From assembly GCF_018688155.1 (NCBI RefSeq), contig NZ_CP061312.1, positions 1,736,001 through 1,800,000 of the forward strand: a stretch of DNA of 64,000 bases, in the 5' to 3' direction. The stretch's first letter is position 1. Each line of letters opens with the position of its first letter. Source of the DNA: Polynucleobacter sp. AP-Sving-400A-A2. Its GTDB lineage: Bacteria; Pseudomonadota; Gammaproteobacteria; Burkholderiales; Burkholderiaceae. Of this stretch, positions 63,596 through 64,000 are shown in pieces. The translations under genes and the position numbers were made by a program. The notes below the pieces were generated by a model, which did not search any database, was not told where the DNA came from, and saw only the letters and a list, made by a program, of their open reading frames with translations.

Positions 63596-63979
63596 GTGGA
63601 TAACAAAGATAAATTAGGAATTGCAATACTCTTCTGCAAAGAAACAACTGAGATTAATTTGGATACAGTTCAAAGTTGGTTTGAAGCAAAGTTTGTGGAT
63701 AGGATAAATCCTGTGAAAGAAGAAATACCTGACTTTGGCTTCATCAGTCAATTGGCAGATGCAAGATACTTTGATGCCATTGAAGAAATTAAAGATGTAA
63801 ATAGCCTAGTTGCTGTTATTGCGTCTAAACCTACGGGCTTTTTGCTTGCAAAGACTAGTGGATTATTCACTGACTATTTTTTTATCACAGAAGATGAGCA
63901 GGTTGAAAGACTAAAAAAATGGAATGATGAAGGTGATAATTTACTAAAGTTTATTGATAGTTTGCGTTACCTAAAATAA
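63596..63979 (+). CDS. Unknown small acidic island protein, GTG start
   Basis: A 127-residue acidic protein with mixed alpha/beta character (KLGIAILFCKETTEINLDTV; VAVIASKPTGFLLAKTSG). It starts at GTG with GAAGGG upstream. It is the last of three closely spaced genes and ends 21 bases before the window edge. No family is recognised; it could be an antitoxin- or immunity-like partner of the two upstream proteins. Confidence 0.5.
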   Translation: MDNKDKLGIAILFCKETTEINLDTVQSWFEAKFVDRINPVKEEIPDFGFISQLADARYFDAIEEIKDVNSLVAVIASKPTGFLLAKTSGLFTDYFFITEDEQVERLKKWNDEGDNLLKFIDSLRYLK

Positions 63980-64000
63980 AACTACTCTTCATCTATTTCA

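Larger units (their letters stand above)
59734..64000. mobile_element. Left portion of a genomic island integrated in tRNA-Met
   Basis: From the broken tRNA to the right edge, base composition becomes AT-rich and genes are small or restriction-related, in contrast to the housekeeping genes on the left. The first 167 bases (59734-59900) contain no gene that I can support. They hold a direct repeat GTGTGTAG at 59780-59787 and 59792-59799. The integrase is not in view and the right boundary lies outside the window. Confidence 0.75.

Overview
The window looks like the chromosome of a free-living betaproteobacterium of the Burkholderiales, most likely Polynucleobacter or a close relative. This is inferred from family resemblance, moderate GC in the core, glcDEF and GroESL with a CIRCE operator, a Bug-type binding protein, and heptose-type LPS genes. 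No database search was possible. About 59.7 kb is core genome. The last 4.3 kb is visibly AT-richer and begins at a broken tRNA gene, so it reads as the edge of an integrated island.

Layout. 1-9067: 3' -truncated (by the window edge) glnE, then divergent yhdP, a nitrilase, tldD and aroG. 9112-15242: a PduO-type cobalamin adenosyltransferase, divergent from a tight glcD-glcE-glcF-yggS-proC operon. 15228-23780: ubiA and recG on the minus strand, then queA-tgt-yajC-secD-secF. 23795-28376: waaA and purB, a GST-like protein, mnmA. 28551-32518: split transhydrogenase pntAa-pntAb-pntB and an orphan TctC/Bug binding protein. 32608-34577: groES-groEL with CIRCE and a heat-shock-type promoter. 34896-38780: a degenerate EAL-domain protein, a NarL-type response regulator and an unorthodox hybrid sensor kinase, which together resemble a compact Bvg/Evg phosphorelay. 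38819-47866: dacB, then (minus strand) pgk-pyk-fba-purC-purE-purK-tsaC, combining lower glycolysis with purine synthesis and tRNA threonylcarbamoylation. 48078-53621: ilvE, a CHCC zinc-finger protein, waaF, two small conserved genes, an M48 peptidase and moaC. 53694-59623: a lone type IV pilin, a TerC-family protein, sucC-sucD, recA-recX with a clear SOS box, and a DUF2878 membrane protein.

59689 to the right edge: the 3' half of a tRNA-Met(CAT) gene, cut at the anticodon loop, is followed by an AT-rich block. This block has a probable type II restriction-modification pair (PD-(D/E)XK-like nuclease and C5-cytosine methyltransferase on the minus strand). On the plus strand are a charged coiled-coil protein and a three-gene run of small proteins, the first with a HicA-like N-terminus. 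This is the least explained part of the window and the best candidate for an undescribed defence or toxin-antitoxin module. The integrase and the reconstituted tRNA should lie beyond the right edge.

Where the longest possible reading frame looked wrong (pduO, recG, mnmA, purE, the M48 peptidase, recA, the EAL protein), a shorter start was chosen and the reason is given.
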